A stretch of 64,000 nucleotides of DNA from Metabacillus crassostreae (lineage in GTDB: Bacteria; Bacillota; Bacilli; Bacillales; Bacillaceae): contig NZ_JAFBDU010000001.1 of assembly GCF_016908395.1 (NCBI RefSeq), positions 806,001-870,000 on the forward strand, read 5' to 3'. The notes beneath the pieces are model-generated. The model ran no database searches. It was not told the origin of the DNA and saw only the letters and a list, made by a program, of their open reading frames with translations. The position numbers were made by a program, and so were the translations under genes. Of this stretch, positions 28,344 through 37,453 are shown piece by piece. How positions within the stretch are numbered: position 1 is the stretch's first letter; each line of letters opens with the position of its first letter.

Positions 28344-28764
28344 CCTATTAAATAATTTATTGTAATATTAAGAGACTCTTCTTATAATGCCTTTTTCATA
28401 ATAAGATATAAAGAATTCGATGATGTATTTAAGCTGTAGATAAACACGAATTATTAGGTGGTCGTTCAATTAATGTTTCGCCCAATAGTTTTGACCTTCA
28501 TTTTTAGATTTTGCATCCTATTTTTAAGAATGGGTGATATGAAGCGAAAGGCACACAGCTCCTTCCGTAATAGAGGATGGCTGAGATCTTAGCAGTAGTA
28601 GCCAAAAAACTTATTGATCCAGCTTAATCGGAAATTTGAAAAAAGTATTCTGATGTCTTAGCCCTCAATGATTAAGTTAGGTGTATCTGACTTTAGAAAA
28701 AATAGAAAACAATATACGTAAATCCTTATTTCTACAAGCGAGAAAACAAAAAGGGGGATAAAAA
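28344..28764. other. 421-bp gap with no recognised gene
   Basis: A 39-codon open frame from ATG 28472 exists but lacks a ribosome binding site. GC is slightly higher around 28530-28620 than nearby, which could mean a decayed gene or element; I could not identify it. Confidence 0.3.
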
Positions 28765-28938
28765 ATGAGATGTGGCTCAAAGTGCTTTTATGTTGAGTTG
28801 GAATTAAATGAAGAAAAAATGATTAAGTCTATCACTGCAAGAACACCAGCTGAAGCCAGAAAAACAATTCGGTTAGAATACGGAGCTGAAGCTACTATTT
28901 TATTTATTCAAGAAGAAAGGAAAGATAAAGGGATTTAG
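28765..28938 (+). CDS. small conserved Bacillus-type hypothetical, 57 aa
   Basis: 57 residues starting at ATG 28765 with AAGGGGG 8 nt upstream. It is a soluble alpha/beta miniprotein (strand, ITARTPAEARKTIRLEYG helix, strand), a pattern I associate with short hypothetical proteins of Bacillus; function unknown. The next gene starts 64 bp later. Confidence 0.6.
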   Translation: MRCGSKCFYVELELNEEKMIKSITARTPAEARKTIRLEYGAEATILFIQEERKDKGI

Positions 28939-29002
28939 CGATGGTCTACTTGTATTGAGAAACTTATTTAAATACATAATGGTATAAACTGGAGGATTGA
29001 AC

Positions 29003-29449
29003 TTGAAGGGTAGGCTAAGAAGAACAGTACTGCTGTTAATTCTATGTATTTTTTTTATATACTTGGTTGATATTTTTACAATCAATCCGAATGTTTATTC
29101 AGGAAACGGTAACTTAGGACTTTTGTTTTTGTTTCCAGCACTTATTATTTTTATATTTTTTGCACACAGCTTTTGGGTAACCCTTGGAAATTTACATTTA
29201 TCATCAAAATCATGGAAGGTTATTTTTCTCGGATCATTATTTCTACTGCTGCTTTTTTGCTTTTTAGAATATACGTTTGTGCTACAGCTGATTGACACTT
29301 TAGGTGGCACACCGAAAATAGAAACCTCAAAAATCTATCGATATCCATGGGTAAATCAATATACAAATACTTTTTTTGTTAACTATTTTACTTTTATTAT
29401 GATGATAACTGGAGTGACCCTTTTAAGATCAATTATGAGGATGAAATAA
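29003..29449 (+). CDS. four-helix membrane protein, unknown
   Basis: 148 residues with four hydrophobic segments and an extracytoplasmic loop before the last. TTG at 29003 is preferred, with GGAGG 7 nt upstream; TTG at 28997 is too close to it. Family not recognised. Confidence 0.55.
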   Translation: MKGRLRRTVLLLILCIFFIYLVDIFTINPNVYSGNGNLGLLFLFPALIIFIFFAHSFWVTLGNLHLSSKSWKVIFLGSLFLLLLFCFLEYTFVLQLIDTLGGTPKIETSKIYRYPWVNQYTNTFFVNYFTFIMMITGVTLLRSIMRMK

Positions 29450-29451
29450 GT

Positions 29452-29477
29452 AGAGGGTGGGAATACCCTCTTTTTTT
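29452..29477 (+). terminator. terminator after 29003-29449
   Basis: AGAGGGT pairs with ACCCTCT, followed by TTTTTT. Confidence 0.8.
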
Positions 29478-29513
29478 GATAAATAGGTTGTCAGGCTTTT
29501 AAAACACTCATAG

Positions 29514-30553
29514 CTAAAGCAAAACTTCATTTTTGATTACACAATTTCTGCCTAACTTCTTTGCTTCATATAGAGCTAGATCAGCCCGCTTAAGTAGCGA
29601 ATCTATAGTATCTCCCTTACAATAACTAGCTACGCCCACACTAGCAGTAACACTGTTAACAGCGGTAAACCTATTCAATTCTATAGAGCTACGAATATTA
29701 TCTGCATGATTAACTGTATCTTGTATGGAGAGAGATGTAATAACAATAAACTCTTCTCCACCCATCTCCCTAAAAACTCTTCTTTAGAAAGCTTTTGTGC
29801 GATAAGTGCAGCAAACTCTTTTAAAATAATATCTCCAACATCATGTCCAAAGTTGTCGTTTATCACTTTAAAGTGGTCAATATCGATAAATAATACAGAA
29901 AATGAAGTATTTTTCTTATTAGTTACTTCAATCATTTCATTAAAAACTGCTGTACTCTTCCTTCGATTTGGAATTTCTGTTAAATCATCATAATAAGCAT
30001 TTTTTTTCAATGCTTGATACTCTGCATGGATTGAAACGATATATTGAAAAGAATAAATAACTAAAATATAAATTAAGTTTGCAATATAATAGCGGATAAC
30101 AGAGTCTAGCTGTTGTCCTGTTAAATCTGTGAAATACGGTAGACCGATCAATAAATTAACGACTAAAACGAAAGAAGAAACTATTAATCCAAACTTCTTT
30201 CCTAGAACAAGAAACAAATAAATGATATATATCGGCATCCAGATAATAAAATCACCAAGAGACTGACTATTATTATTTAAAAAGTCTACAGATATATTCT
30301 CGAAAAATTCCTCAAACAAATAAATGCTAATAAAGACAAGATTCATTATTTCATGAAAGCGAACAAACACAGCATGCTTTAGTAAAAACAAACTAGCTAT
30401 AAAGTAAATAATCAAGAAAATCGATAAAGTATCAGTTACTATTGAATTCTCTAGTAAAAATAAATTACCAATAATATAGATTAAAATGAAAATGCTTGAA
30501 TAGAAGTAAATTGTTTTCTTTATATTGGCTAATGTATCAATATTAACTTTCAT
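29514..30553 (-). pseudogene. diguanylate cyclase (GGDEF) with a one-base frameshift
   Basis: Two overlapping frames make one protein of about 346 residues: six or so membrane helices (residues about 10-190), then a GGDEF domain starting at YDDLTEIPNRR, with DIDHFKVINDNFGHDVGD, and in the second frame GGEEFIVI and ASVGVA...LLKRADLALYEAKKLGRN. The break is at 29761-29763: three C on the plus strand (GGG on the coding strand) where four would restore GRWGGEEF, the canonical active-site motif. As read, translation leaves the frame just before the active loop, so no c-di-GMP would be made. Start ATG 30553 has GGAAGG upstream. A sequencing error is possible. Confidence 0.85.
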
Positions 30554-30869
30554 ACTTATGTTCCTTCCACTAAGCTTAGTTTTAACAGAAGTATCAAACG
30601 ACATTTTTCTACATTTTATCATTATATAGTCCTAATTAAAAACACTAAAACAACTACACCAGGAACTAATTTAAAACGGATAAAAAATATTTTTTTACCT
30701 TTGTAACAAAAGGAGAACCTTTTGCTTGAGTTATTATTTATTTGAAATAAAATAGATAATATACAGATTTATGTTGAAATGATAAATGGTCAAGAAGATT
30801 TCTTTTTATGTCACGGTATATCCAGTATTAGGTTTAAAAAAACTGCGTCCTTTAAGGAGAATGATAAAT
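30554..30869. other. 316-bp divergent intergenic region
   Basis: Lies between the divergent GGDEF and aldo/keto reductase genes and must hold both promoters. It is AT-rich; no operator or repeat was recognised. Confidence 0.4.
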
Positions 30870-31844
30870 ATGAAATACAGAAAACTAGGTAATAGCGGAC
30901 TCAAGGTTAGTGAAATTGGTTTGGGAAGCTGGTTAACGTACGGTAAGGCAGTAAATGATCAGACAGCACATGATTGTATACATAAGGCATATGAACTAGG
31001 AATTAATTTTTTTGATACAGCAAATGCATATGAAGAGGGAAAAGCAGAGATCGTTTTAGGAGAAGCCTTGCAAAGATATGTAAGAAGCAGTTATGTTGTG
31101 GCAACTAAGTTATTTTTCCCAATGGGTCAAGATCCAAATGAGCGGGGTTTGTCCAGAAAGCATATTATCGAACAGTGTGATGCTAGCTTAAAACGGTTAG
31201 GATTAGATTATATTGATTTATATCAATGTCATCGTTTTGATCCAGAGGTCCCAATGGAAGAAACACTTTATGCATTAGATGATTTGGTTAGACAAGGAAA
31301 GATATTATATGCTGGAGTAAGTGAATGGAGTGCAGCTCAAATAGAAAAAGCAGTAGGCATAAGAAAAGATCACCGTTTAAGACCAATTATTTCAAATCAG
31401 CCTATATATAATATGCTAGAAAGATATATTGAGAAAGATGTATTACCAGTATCTAACGAAAATGGAATGGGACAAATTGTGTTTTCTCCATTAGCACAAG
31501 GTGTTCTAACAGGTAAGTATAAGCCAAATGCAGAGAAGCCTAGTGATAGTCGTGCTGCAAATGATTCTACTAATTTTGTTATAAATAGCTATCTTCGCAA
31601 TGATGTATTGAAGTGTGTTGAAAAATTGAACACACTCGCACAAGAATTGGATTTATCTCTAAGTCAATTATCACTTTCATGGATCTTAAGTCATGAAGGA
31701 ATTAGTTCAGCAATAATAGGAGCAAGCAGGCCACAGCAGATTGAGGAAAATGTAAAAGCTGTTGATGTTGAACTTACGAAAGACACTCTAGAAAGAATTG
31801 ATAACATTCTTGAAGAAATAAAAGGATTTGCACCGCTAAGATAA
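30870..31844 (+). CDS. aldo/keto reductase, Kv-beta/YhdN type
   Basis: 324 residues with the AKR barrel: MKYRKLGNSGLKVSEIGLGSW start, FFDTANAYEEGKAE (catalytic Asp and Tyr), ATKLFFPMG (Lys), YQCHRFDPEVPMEET (His) and the NADPH-binding SAIIGASRPQQIEENV at the end. This is the AKR6-like branch related to voltage-gated potassium channel beta subunits. The physiological substrate is unknown. The ATG at 30870 has AAGGAGA upstream; 28 upstream codons are open but have no site. Confidence 0.85.
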   Translation: MKYRKLGNSGLKVSEIGLGSWLTYGKAVNDQTAHDCIHKAYELGINFFDTANAYEEGKAEIVLGEALQRYVRSSYVVATKLFFPMGQDPNERGLSRKHIIEQCDASLKRLGLDYIDLYQCHRFDPEVPMEETLYALDDLVRQGKILYAGVSEWSAAQIEKAVGIRKDHRLRPIISNQPIYNMLERYIEKDVLPVSNENGMGQIVFSPLAQGVLTGKYKPNAEKPSDSRAANDSTNFVINSYLRNDVLKCVEKLNTLAQELDLSLSQLSLSWILSHEGISSAIIGASRPQQIEENVKAVDVELTKDTLERIDNILEEIKGFAPLR

Positions 31845-32187
31845 ATTAATTTTAGAGGCATTTTTATATAAGAATATTAGAAATGGTGTATTCCGTAATA
31901 GCTTAATAAAATAAAATGGTACATTCCTAAAAGAAAGGAATGTGCCATTTTGTGTATTAACCCATAATATCTATCATGTAATTAATTCATTTATGTTATT
32001 ATTTATATATACATATTTTAACAGTGTCTAAAAGAACATTAAAAATATGATTAAATTCTACTGTCCAATCTCCTTATGACATGCTTCAGTAGTTTAATAT
32101 ATCCTAAATCAACCTCTCATCATATTTCAATTACACATTAATATATTATCTGTTATTTATATTCTGCAGCAAGGAAAATAAAGGAGG
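31845..32187. other. 343-bp gap upstream of the M50-like gene
   Basis: Apart from the terminator at 31913, the region is AT-rich with no recognised motif. Confidence 0.4.
31913..31953 (+). terminator. terminator of the aldo/keto reductase gene
   Basis: AAAATGGTACATTCCT pairs with AGGAATGTGCCATTTT (one G-U). Only TTTT plus TG follows, but the stem is long. Confidence 0.7.
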
Positions 32188-32691
32188 GTGAGGAACTTTG
32201 TCGAATCATTATTAATTTTCGTATTGTTTATCTCTATTATTCTCCCTTTTACAACTTTTGTGCATGAACTTGGTCATGCCATAGTAGCAGCTCATTTGTT
32301 AAAAGTGCCGGTTGAAATTAAACTAGGGACAAAATTTAATGGGAAGGGAATAACACTTGGAAAAATTCATATAAACATACAGCTTTTAAGTGGATGGGTA
32401 GGCTTTTTCAATTTTAAAGCTACGACAGAAAAGGTGAGTAAAAGTAAGTATATCTTGATCTTTCTTGCCGGTCCATTATTTTCCTTCTTATTAAGTACTG
32501 TTTGTTTCACTTTACTTACATATAGTAACGTACCAATGATCCTAAACGATTTAGTAAGATTTATAATGAATGCAGCACTAGTTCAATTTCTAATAACAAT
32601 TATTCCATTTAAATATCCAGCTTTTTTGGGTTCATATAGCGGACTCTCTAGTGATGGTTATAATATAATAAAGGTAATGCGTCAAAGATAA
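32188..32691 (+). CDS. M50 (site-2 protease-like) membrane metallopeptidase
   Basis: 167 residues. The first membrane helix carries HELGHA, the HExxH zinc motif of intramembrane M50 proteases; FLAGPLFSFLLS follows in the middle, and LSSDGYNI near the end supplies the SDG-type third zinc ligand region. It is a short, single-domain member. Such proteases cut transmembrane regulators or act as chaperone-like anchors; no partner is visible. GTG at 32188 abuts AAGGAGG, too close for standard initiation; AAGGAAA 11 nt upstream may serve instead. It lies just before a B12 riboswitch but has no sequence link to cobalamin. Confidence 0.7.
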   Translation: MRNFVESLLIFVLFISIILPFTTFVHELGHAIVAAHLLKVPVEIKLGTKFNGKGITLGKIHINIQLLSGWVGFFNFKATTEKVSKSKYILIFLAGPLFSFLLSTVCFTLLTYSNVPMILNDLVRFIMNAALVQFLITIIPFKYPAFLGSYSGLSSDGYNIIKVMRQR

Positions 32692-32713
32692 ACTTTCATT
32701 AACTTGTTACCCA

Positions 32714-32742
32714 TTTACAAGGTTTTCTATCTCACATATAAT
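32714..32742 (+). promoter_or_regulatory. sigma-A promoter of cobO-cobT unit
   Basis: TTTACA (32714-32719) and TATAAT (32737-32742) are 17 bp apart, an almost ideal promoter about 30 bp before riboswitch 1. Confidence 0.65.
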
Positions 32743-32773
32743 ATCATTAGGCATTTTTACAATTTATACACAA

Positions 32774-32965
32774 GTAGGTTCTTAATAATTTTTAAGAATA
32801 ATAGGGAAGTTGGTGTAAATCCAACGCGGTCCCGCCACTGTAAACACTGAGCAAACAGATAATAATCCACTGTAAGTTTTCTTATGGGAAGGATATGTTA
32901 TGCATGGAAGTGTAAGCCAGGAGACCTGCCTATTTGGGTGATCAAAAATCCTTCGCGGAAAGGAG
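32774..32965 (+). promoter_or_regulatory. cobalamin riboswitch 1 (cobO-cobT)
   Basis: Conserved blocks in order: AATAGGGAAG, GCGGTCCCGCCACTGTAA, CCACTGTAAG...ATGGGAAGG, and the B12 box AGCCAGGAGACCTGCC at 32915-32930, closing with CCTTCGCGG. This is the adenosylcobalamin aptamer. A hairpin terminator lies 60 nt downstream, so high B12 should stop transcription before cobO. Confidence 0.92.
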
Positions 32966-33020
32966 ATTTGAAAGAATAAGAGTATATATTTATCTAAAAA
33001 GCTCTTTCACTTTTGAATTT

Positions 33021-33050
33021 CCGTCTTTCCATATGGATAGGCGTTTTTTG
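33021..33050 (+). terminator. expression-platform terminator of riboswitch 1
   Basis: CGTCTTTCCA pairs with TGGATAGGCG (one mismatch) and is followed by TTTTTT. Another 190 nt of untranslated RNA without recognised features separates it from cobO. Confidence 0.7.
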
Positions 33051-33241
33051 TTGTTGTAGAATATTTTCATAATTTCTTTCTGAAAATTGATAAATATAGC
33101 GCCGTAACAGTCTAGTGGCATCGTTTCATCTAAAGGTAATACTTTTATACAAATCAAAACACTAATTTCAACATGCAATTTTCTCAAATAGCAAAAACTA
33201 TCAGAAAGACCTAGTTGTAAAAAGAAATGGAGAGAGTCAAT

Positions 33242-33784
33242 ATGACCGAAAAACAAAAAGGGTTAACACTTGTTTATACAGGAGAGGGAAAAGGAAAAAC
33301 AACAGCATCAATAGGATTAACAGTTCGCGCTGTAGGTCAGGGACTTTCAGTAAAGGTTTTACAATTTATTAAATCAAATAAACGTACATATGGTGAGAAG
33401 ATTTCTTTAGAAAAATTAGGAGTTGAAATGATTCAGCTTGGAGAAGGTTTTACTTGGACGAAAACACCTGAAATTCACCGAACAGCCCTAAAATCAGCGT
33501 GGAAAATCGCGAAAGAAACAGTAATGTCTGGGGAATATGATGTGGTTGTTTTAGATGAACTAAATAATGCCTTGGCAATTGATTCGTTTCCAATCGATGA
33601 TGTTTTACCATTAGAAGAAGTGAAAGAACTAATTCGCACAAAACCTAGTCATGTAAATTTAGTCATTACCGGAAGACATGCTAAAGATGAAATTAAAGAC
33701 TTGGCAGATCTTGTGTCAGTTGTTAATGTGGAAAAGCATTATTATGATGAAGGAATCCCTGCAGTTAAGGGCATTGAATTTTAA
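33242..33784 (+). CDS. cobO: cob(I)yrinic acid a,c-diamide adenosyltransferase, CobO/BtuR type
   Basis: 180 residues. The ATP loop GEGKGKTTASIG near residue 14 and the end motif VVLDELNNAL...LVITGRHAKDEIKDLADLVS are those of the BtuR/CobO family. It transfers the adenosyl group from ATP to the cobalt of Co(I) corrinoids, forming the upper ligand of coenzyme B12, in the cytoplasm. GGAGAGA precedes ATG 33242. First gene of the unit behind riboswitch 1; cobT follows 20 bp later. Confidence 0.92.
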   Translation: MTEKQKGLTLVYTGEGKGKTTASIGLTVRAVGQGLSVKVLQFIKSNKRTYGEKISLEKLGVEMIQLGEGFTWTKTPEIHRTALKSAWKIAKETVMSGEYDVVVLDELNNALAIDSFPIDDVLPLEEVKELIRTKPSHVNLVITGRHAKDEIKDLADLVSVVNVEKHYYDEGIPAVKGIEF

Positions 33785-33804
33785 TAGAAAGTGAGATTAT
33801 ATAG

Positions 33805-34866
33805 ATGACTTTTTCAAAAGCAGTTAAGGAGAACTTACAACGAATAGAAAAAATAAACGAAGAGTCAATGAATACTGCGAAAGCACATATTAATTCTTTA
33901 ACGAAGCCCATCGGAAGCTTAGGGAAAATTGAAGAGCTTGCAATCCAACTAGCTGGTATTACAAATAATCCCTTTCCAGAAGTCTCGCCACCAGGAATTG
34001 CTGTGTTTGCAGCAGATCATGGTGTAACAGAGATGGGTGTTTCTGCTTATCCAAAGGATGTAACAGCACAAATGGTTTATAATTTTTTAAACGGTGGAGC
34101 GGCAATCAATGCTTTTGCAAAACAAATAGAGGCTGTGTTAAAAGTTGTTGATATAGGGGTTGAAGAAGAACTACAGCATGAACAACTAGAGGCGAAGAAA
34201 GTAAGGAACGGAACAAGAAATTTTGCCTTTGAAAATGCGATGAATAGTGATGAAGTTAATCAAGCATTACAAGTTGGAATGGAAACAGCAATGAAGCTTA
34301 TAAATGAAGGAGCAAAAACGATTATTGTTGGTGAAATGGGTATTGGAAATACAACATCAGCAAGTGCGATCACTGCTCTCATTACTAATTGTTCAGTGGA
34401 AGATGCTGTTGGCTATGGAACTGGTATTTCTGAGAAGATCAAGAAAAACAAAATCAACATTATTACGAATGCACTACGTGATCGTAATCCTCAACAAAAT
34501 GATCCCTTTGATATCTTATCAAAAATAGGCGGTCTAGAAATTGCTGGTATGACTGGTGCTATTCTAAAAGCTGCAGAACAAAAAGTACCTGTTATTATCG
34601 ACGGTTTTATAAGTACAGCTTCTGCATTGTTAGCTGTACTAATGGAGGATAAAGTAAGAAATTACTTGATTGCTGGGCATCAATCACAGGAAAAAGGTCA
34701 TGTCCATGCTTTGTCATTTTTACAAAAACAACCATTATTACAGTTGGATTTAAGATTAGGGGAAGGTACTGGAGCGGCTCTTGCGTTTCCACTTATTGAA
34801 GCTGCAACGAATATGATGAATGAGATGGCAACCTTCGAATCAGCAGGTGTATCAGAAAAAAGTTAA
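33805..34866 (+). CDS. cobT: nicotinate-nucleotide:dimethylbenzimidazole phosphoribosyltransferase
   Basis: 353 residues, the CobT length. Blocks include LTKPIGSLGKIEELA, FAADHGVTEMGVSAYPKDVTAQMV and EMGIGNTTSASA. It converts dimethylbenzimidazole (made by BluB here) and nicotinate mononucleotide into alpha-ribazole phosphate for the nucleotide loop. It follows cobO directly, so both share riboswitch 1. No clear terminator was seen after it; riboswitch 2 starts 200 bp on. Confidence 0.93.
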   Translation: MTFSKAVKENLQRIEKINEESMNTAKAHINSLTKPIGSLGKIEELAIQLAGITNNPFPEVSPPGIAVFAADHGVTEMGVSAYPKDVTAQMVYNFLNGGAAINAFAKQIEAVLKVVDIGVEEELQHEQLEAKKVRNGTRNFAFENAMNSDEVNQALQVGMETAMKLINEGAKTIIVGEMGIGNTTSASAITALITNCSVEDAVGYGTGISEKIKKNKINIITNALRDRNPQQNDPFDILSKIGGLEIAGMTGAILKAAEQKVPVIIDGFISTASALLAVLMEDKVRNYLIAGHQSQEKGHVHALSFLQKQPLLQLDLRLGEGTGAALAFPLIEAATNMMNEMATFESAGVSEKS

Positions 34867-35063
34867 ACTAGAAAATTAAAACTATTCTTTATTTACACAC
34901 TATATAACTTCATTTATAATTGTCACTGTCACAAAAAACAAATATTTCGACAATAGGTCCTAATTCACGAAGCTTTTCTACTAGTGTTGTTACTTTAAAC
35001 CGCAGTAAAACCATCTTTAAGCGCAAAAATGGTAGCATTCATTATACAAAGAAAAAAATTTCG

Positions 35064-35245
35064 TTAACCTTTAGGATAATAGGGAAGTTTGGTTTATAAT
35101 CCAACGCGGTCCCGCCACTGTAATTGCTGAGTAATTTTCCAAATAACCACTGTACATTTCGTATGGGAAGGGGAAAATTTTATAATGACGCATGAGCCAG
35201 GAGACCTGCCTATTGTATAAGTAAGTATTCTTCGAGGAAAAGAAT
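35064..35245 (+). promoter_or_regulatory. cobalamin riboswitch 2 (btu/cob unit)
   Basis: AATAGGGAAG, GCGGTCCCGCCACTGTAA, CCACTGTACA...ATGGGAAGGGG and the B12 box AGCCAGGAGACCTGCC (35195-35210), ending TTCTTCGAGG. Closely similar to riboswitch 1, so probably a duplicate. It controls transport and nucleotide-loop genes. The preceding 34867-35063 is AT-rich and held no convincing promoter. Confidence 0.92.
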
Positions 35246-35362
35246 GGCTTTAAAATGCGGTGCTTTCATTAGAAGCTTTTGTAAACAAAAATGGTAGAAA
35301 GGGATTCCTTTTCCTTTTGATCTAACAAGGCCTAATAAAAATCACAATTTTCCTGCATTTAT

Positions 35363-35392
35363 CGCCTTTTCCTATGGAATAGGCGTTTTTTG
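35363..35392 (+). terminator. expression-platform terminator of riboswitch 2
   Basis: CGCC...TCC pairs with GGA...GGCG within 35363-35385, followed by TTTTTT; same design as the terminator of riboswitch 1. Confidence 0.8.
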
Positions 35393-35421
35393 TTGCAAAA
35401 AAATAACAAGGAGTGATCACA

Positions 35422-36420
35422 TTGACAACAAGTAGAAAAAAGTGGACATTACTTAGCTTATTCTTTGTACTTCTAATGATGTTCACAATCGGATGTGGAT
35501 CTGATTCTGGCCAATCAGAAACAGATTCTACAACAGCAGAAGAAAATACTGAGGATCCTAACACATCAGAAAAGAGTGCTCCTTTTCCTATTACAGTAAC
35601 AGATGGTACTGGTGAGGAAATAACGATTGAAACAGAACCGAAAACAATTGTATCGGTTATCCCAAGTAATACAGAAATTACATATGCAATTGGACAAGGT
35701 GATAAACTAGTTGCGGTTGATGATTATAGTAATTACCCGGAAGAAACTGCCGAGCTTGAAAAAATCGGTGATCAGCAGTTAAATGTTGAAAAAATACTAG
35801 CATTACAACCAGATTTGGCATTGGTTACAGAATATCAACATCAAAACAATCCAGATGTGTTAACACAATTTAAAGAAGCTGGAACAGACGTTGTTGTGAT
35901 TAATAGTGCTGAATCATTTGATCAAGTTTATGAATCCATCACTTTGATTGGTGAAGTAACTGGTGCATCAGATGAGGCGGAACAGGTTGTTAGTGAAATG
36001 AAGGAAAGTCTTGAGGTAATTAAAGAAAAAGCGAAAGCAGTAACAGAAAAGAAAAAAGTATGGGTAGAGGTTTCGCCTTCCCCAGATATTTTTACAACAG
36101 GTAAAAACACGTTTATGCATGAAATGCTAGAGTCGATAAATGCTATTAATACAGCAGGCGATCAAACAGGCTGGGTGAAAATGACAGAAGAAGAAATCGT
36201 CACTTTAAATCCAGATGTTATTATTACTACGTATGGTTATTATGTAGATAATCCAACAGATGCTGTATTAAGCCGTTCTGGTTGGGATGAGGTTCCAGCA
36301 ATAAAAAAGCAGCAGGTATTTGATGTGAACAATGATACTGTTACAAGACCTGGTCCTAGATTAATTGATGGAGTTGAGACTCTTGCGAAGCTCATATATC
36401 CAGATGTTTTTGAAAAATAA
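35422..36420 (+). CDS. btuF: corrinoid-binding lipoprotein of ABC importer
   Basis: 332 residues. A lipoprotein signal ends at Cys25 (FTIGC), then a Ser/Thr/Glu-rich linker and a periplasmic-binding-fold domain with VSVIPSNTEITYAIG and DLALVTEYQH. It captures cobalamin and other corrinoids on the cell surface for BtuC/BtuD. TTG 35422 lies 8 nt after AAGGAG. The riboswitch upstream supports the corrinoid rather than siderophore role. Confidence 0.88.
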   Translation: MTTSRKKWTLLSLFFVLLMMFTIGCGSDSGQSETDSTTAEENTEDPNTSEKSAPFPITVTDGTGEEITIETEPKTIVSVIPSNTEITYAIGQGDKLVAVDDYSNYPEETAELEKIGDQQLNVEKILALQPDLALVTEYQHQNNPDVLTQFKEAGTDVVVINSAESFDQVYESITLIGEVTGASDEAEQVVSEMKESLEVIKEKAKAVTEKKKVWVEVSPSPDIFTTGKNTFMHEMLESINAINTAGDQTGWVKMTEEEIVTLNPDVIITTYGYYVDNPTDAVLSRSGWDEVPAIKKQQVFDVNNDTVTRPGPRLIDGVETLAKLIYPDVFEK

Positions 36421-37447
36421 ACTACTTTGGATGTACTTACTAACAGGAGTGTTTGTCATTTTGGCAGCACTCCTTGGTTTGTTTATTAGTAGTGTTCATT
36501 ATCCAATAACTGTAATTTTGGACATACTATCAAACAAAATAATCGGTACATCATTATTTGGTGAACACATTCCAAAAGTGGCAGAACGCATTATTTGGGA
36601 AATTCGCTTTCCACGAGTATTATTAGCTTTCTTTGTTGGTGCAGCATTAGCATTAGCGGGAGCAGCTTTTCAAGGACTGTTACGTAATCCACTTGCAGAT
36701 CCTTTCACAATTGGTGTATCATCTGGTGCCTCTTTAGGTGCAGTTATTGTTTTATATTTTCAACTATCAATTTCCTTTTTAGGTGTTTATACGTTACCAA
36801 TCGTGTCTATAATATCAGGATTTATTGCTATGTTTATTGTATTTAGCGTTACCGCTTTAGCAAACAAAACACTATCGATTGAAACGATTATATTAGCAGG
36901 CATTATCGTGAGTTCATTTATAAGTGCAATTGTTTCTCTAATTATTTCGTTAAGTCCACAAGAAGATGCACGTTCAATTTTATATTGGTTAATGGGCAAT
37001 ATCGGAATGAGAGGATGGAGTCATGTAAAATTACTCGTCCCATTTTTTGTAATTGGAACATGCTTTTTACTTTTCCGTTCACGTGAGTTAAATGCCTTTG
37101 CATTAGGAGAAGAAGCAGCAGAGCATTTAGGTGTTAATGTGCAAAAAGGTAAGATCATCATAATTGTAGGCGCATCTTTATTAACTGGAGCTGCTGTATC
37201 AGTTTCTGGTTCTATTGGTTTTGTTGGCTTAGTTATTCCTCATTTTACAAGATTATTAATCGGACCTAATCATAAACATGTTCTTCCTTTATCATTGTTC
37301 ATAGGAGGAGGATATCTCGTTCTTGCAGATTTGTTTGCTCGTACAATTATTGCACCTAGCGAGTTACCTATAGGTGTTATTACAGCTTTAATTGGTGCTC
37401 CAGTTTTTGCGTTATTACTTATTAGAGAGCGACTAGGAAGGGGGTAG
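36404..37447 (+). CDS. btuC: corrinoid ABC transporter permease
   Basis: 347 residues with about ten membrane segments of the FecCD/BtuC class; GAAFQGLLRNPLADPFTIGVSSGASLGA and VSVSGSIGFVGLVIPHFTRLLIGPNHKHVLP are diagnostic. ATG 36404 overlaps btuF by 17 nt, which suggests translational coupling; a longer frame from 36365 exists but gives an untypical N-terminus. Confidence 0.9.
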   Translation: MFLKNKLLWMYLLTGVFVILAALLGLFISSVHYPITVILDILSNKIIGTSLFGEHIPKVAERIIWEIRFPRVLLAFFVGAALALAGAAFQGLLRNPLADPFTIGVSSGASLGAVIVLYFQLSISFLGVYTLPIVSIISGFIAMFIVFSVTALANKTLSIETIILAGIIVSSFISAIVSLIISLSPQEDARSILYWLMGNIGMRGWSHVKLLVPFFVIGTCFLLFRSRELNAFALGEEAAEHLGVNVQKGKIIIIVGASLLTGAAVSVSGSIGFVGLVIPHFTRLLIGPNHKHVLPLSLFIGGGYLVLADLFARTIIAPSELPIGVITALIGAPVFALLLIRERLGRG

Positions 37448-37453
37448 AGAGTT

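Noticed and set aside
28472-28591. 39-codon frame in the 28.3-28.8 kb gap
   Set aside because: No ribosome binding site and no recognisable protein.
29706-29993. Plus-strand 95-codon frame across the GGDEF gene
   Set aside because: Antisense shadow; the minus-strand GGDEF motifs are clear.
32990-33256. 88-codon minus-strand frame over the riboswitch 1 terminator
   Set aside because: It overlaps the expression platform and the start of cobO, and has no family resemblance.
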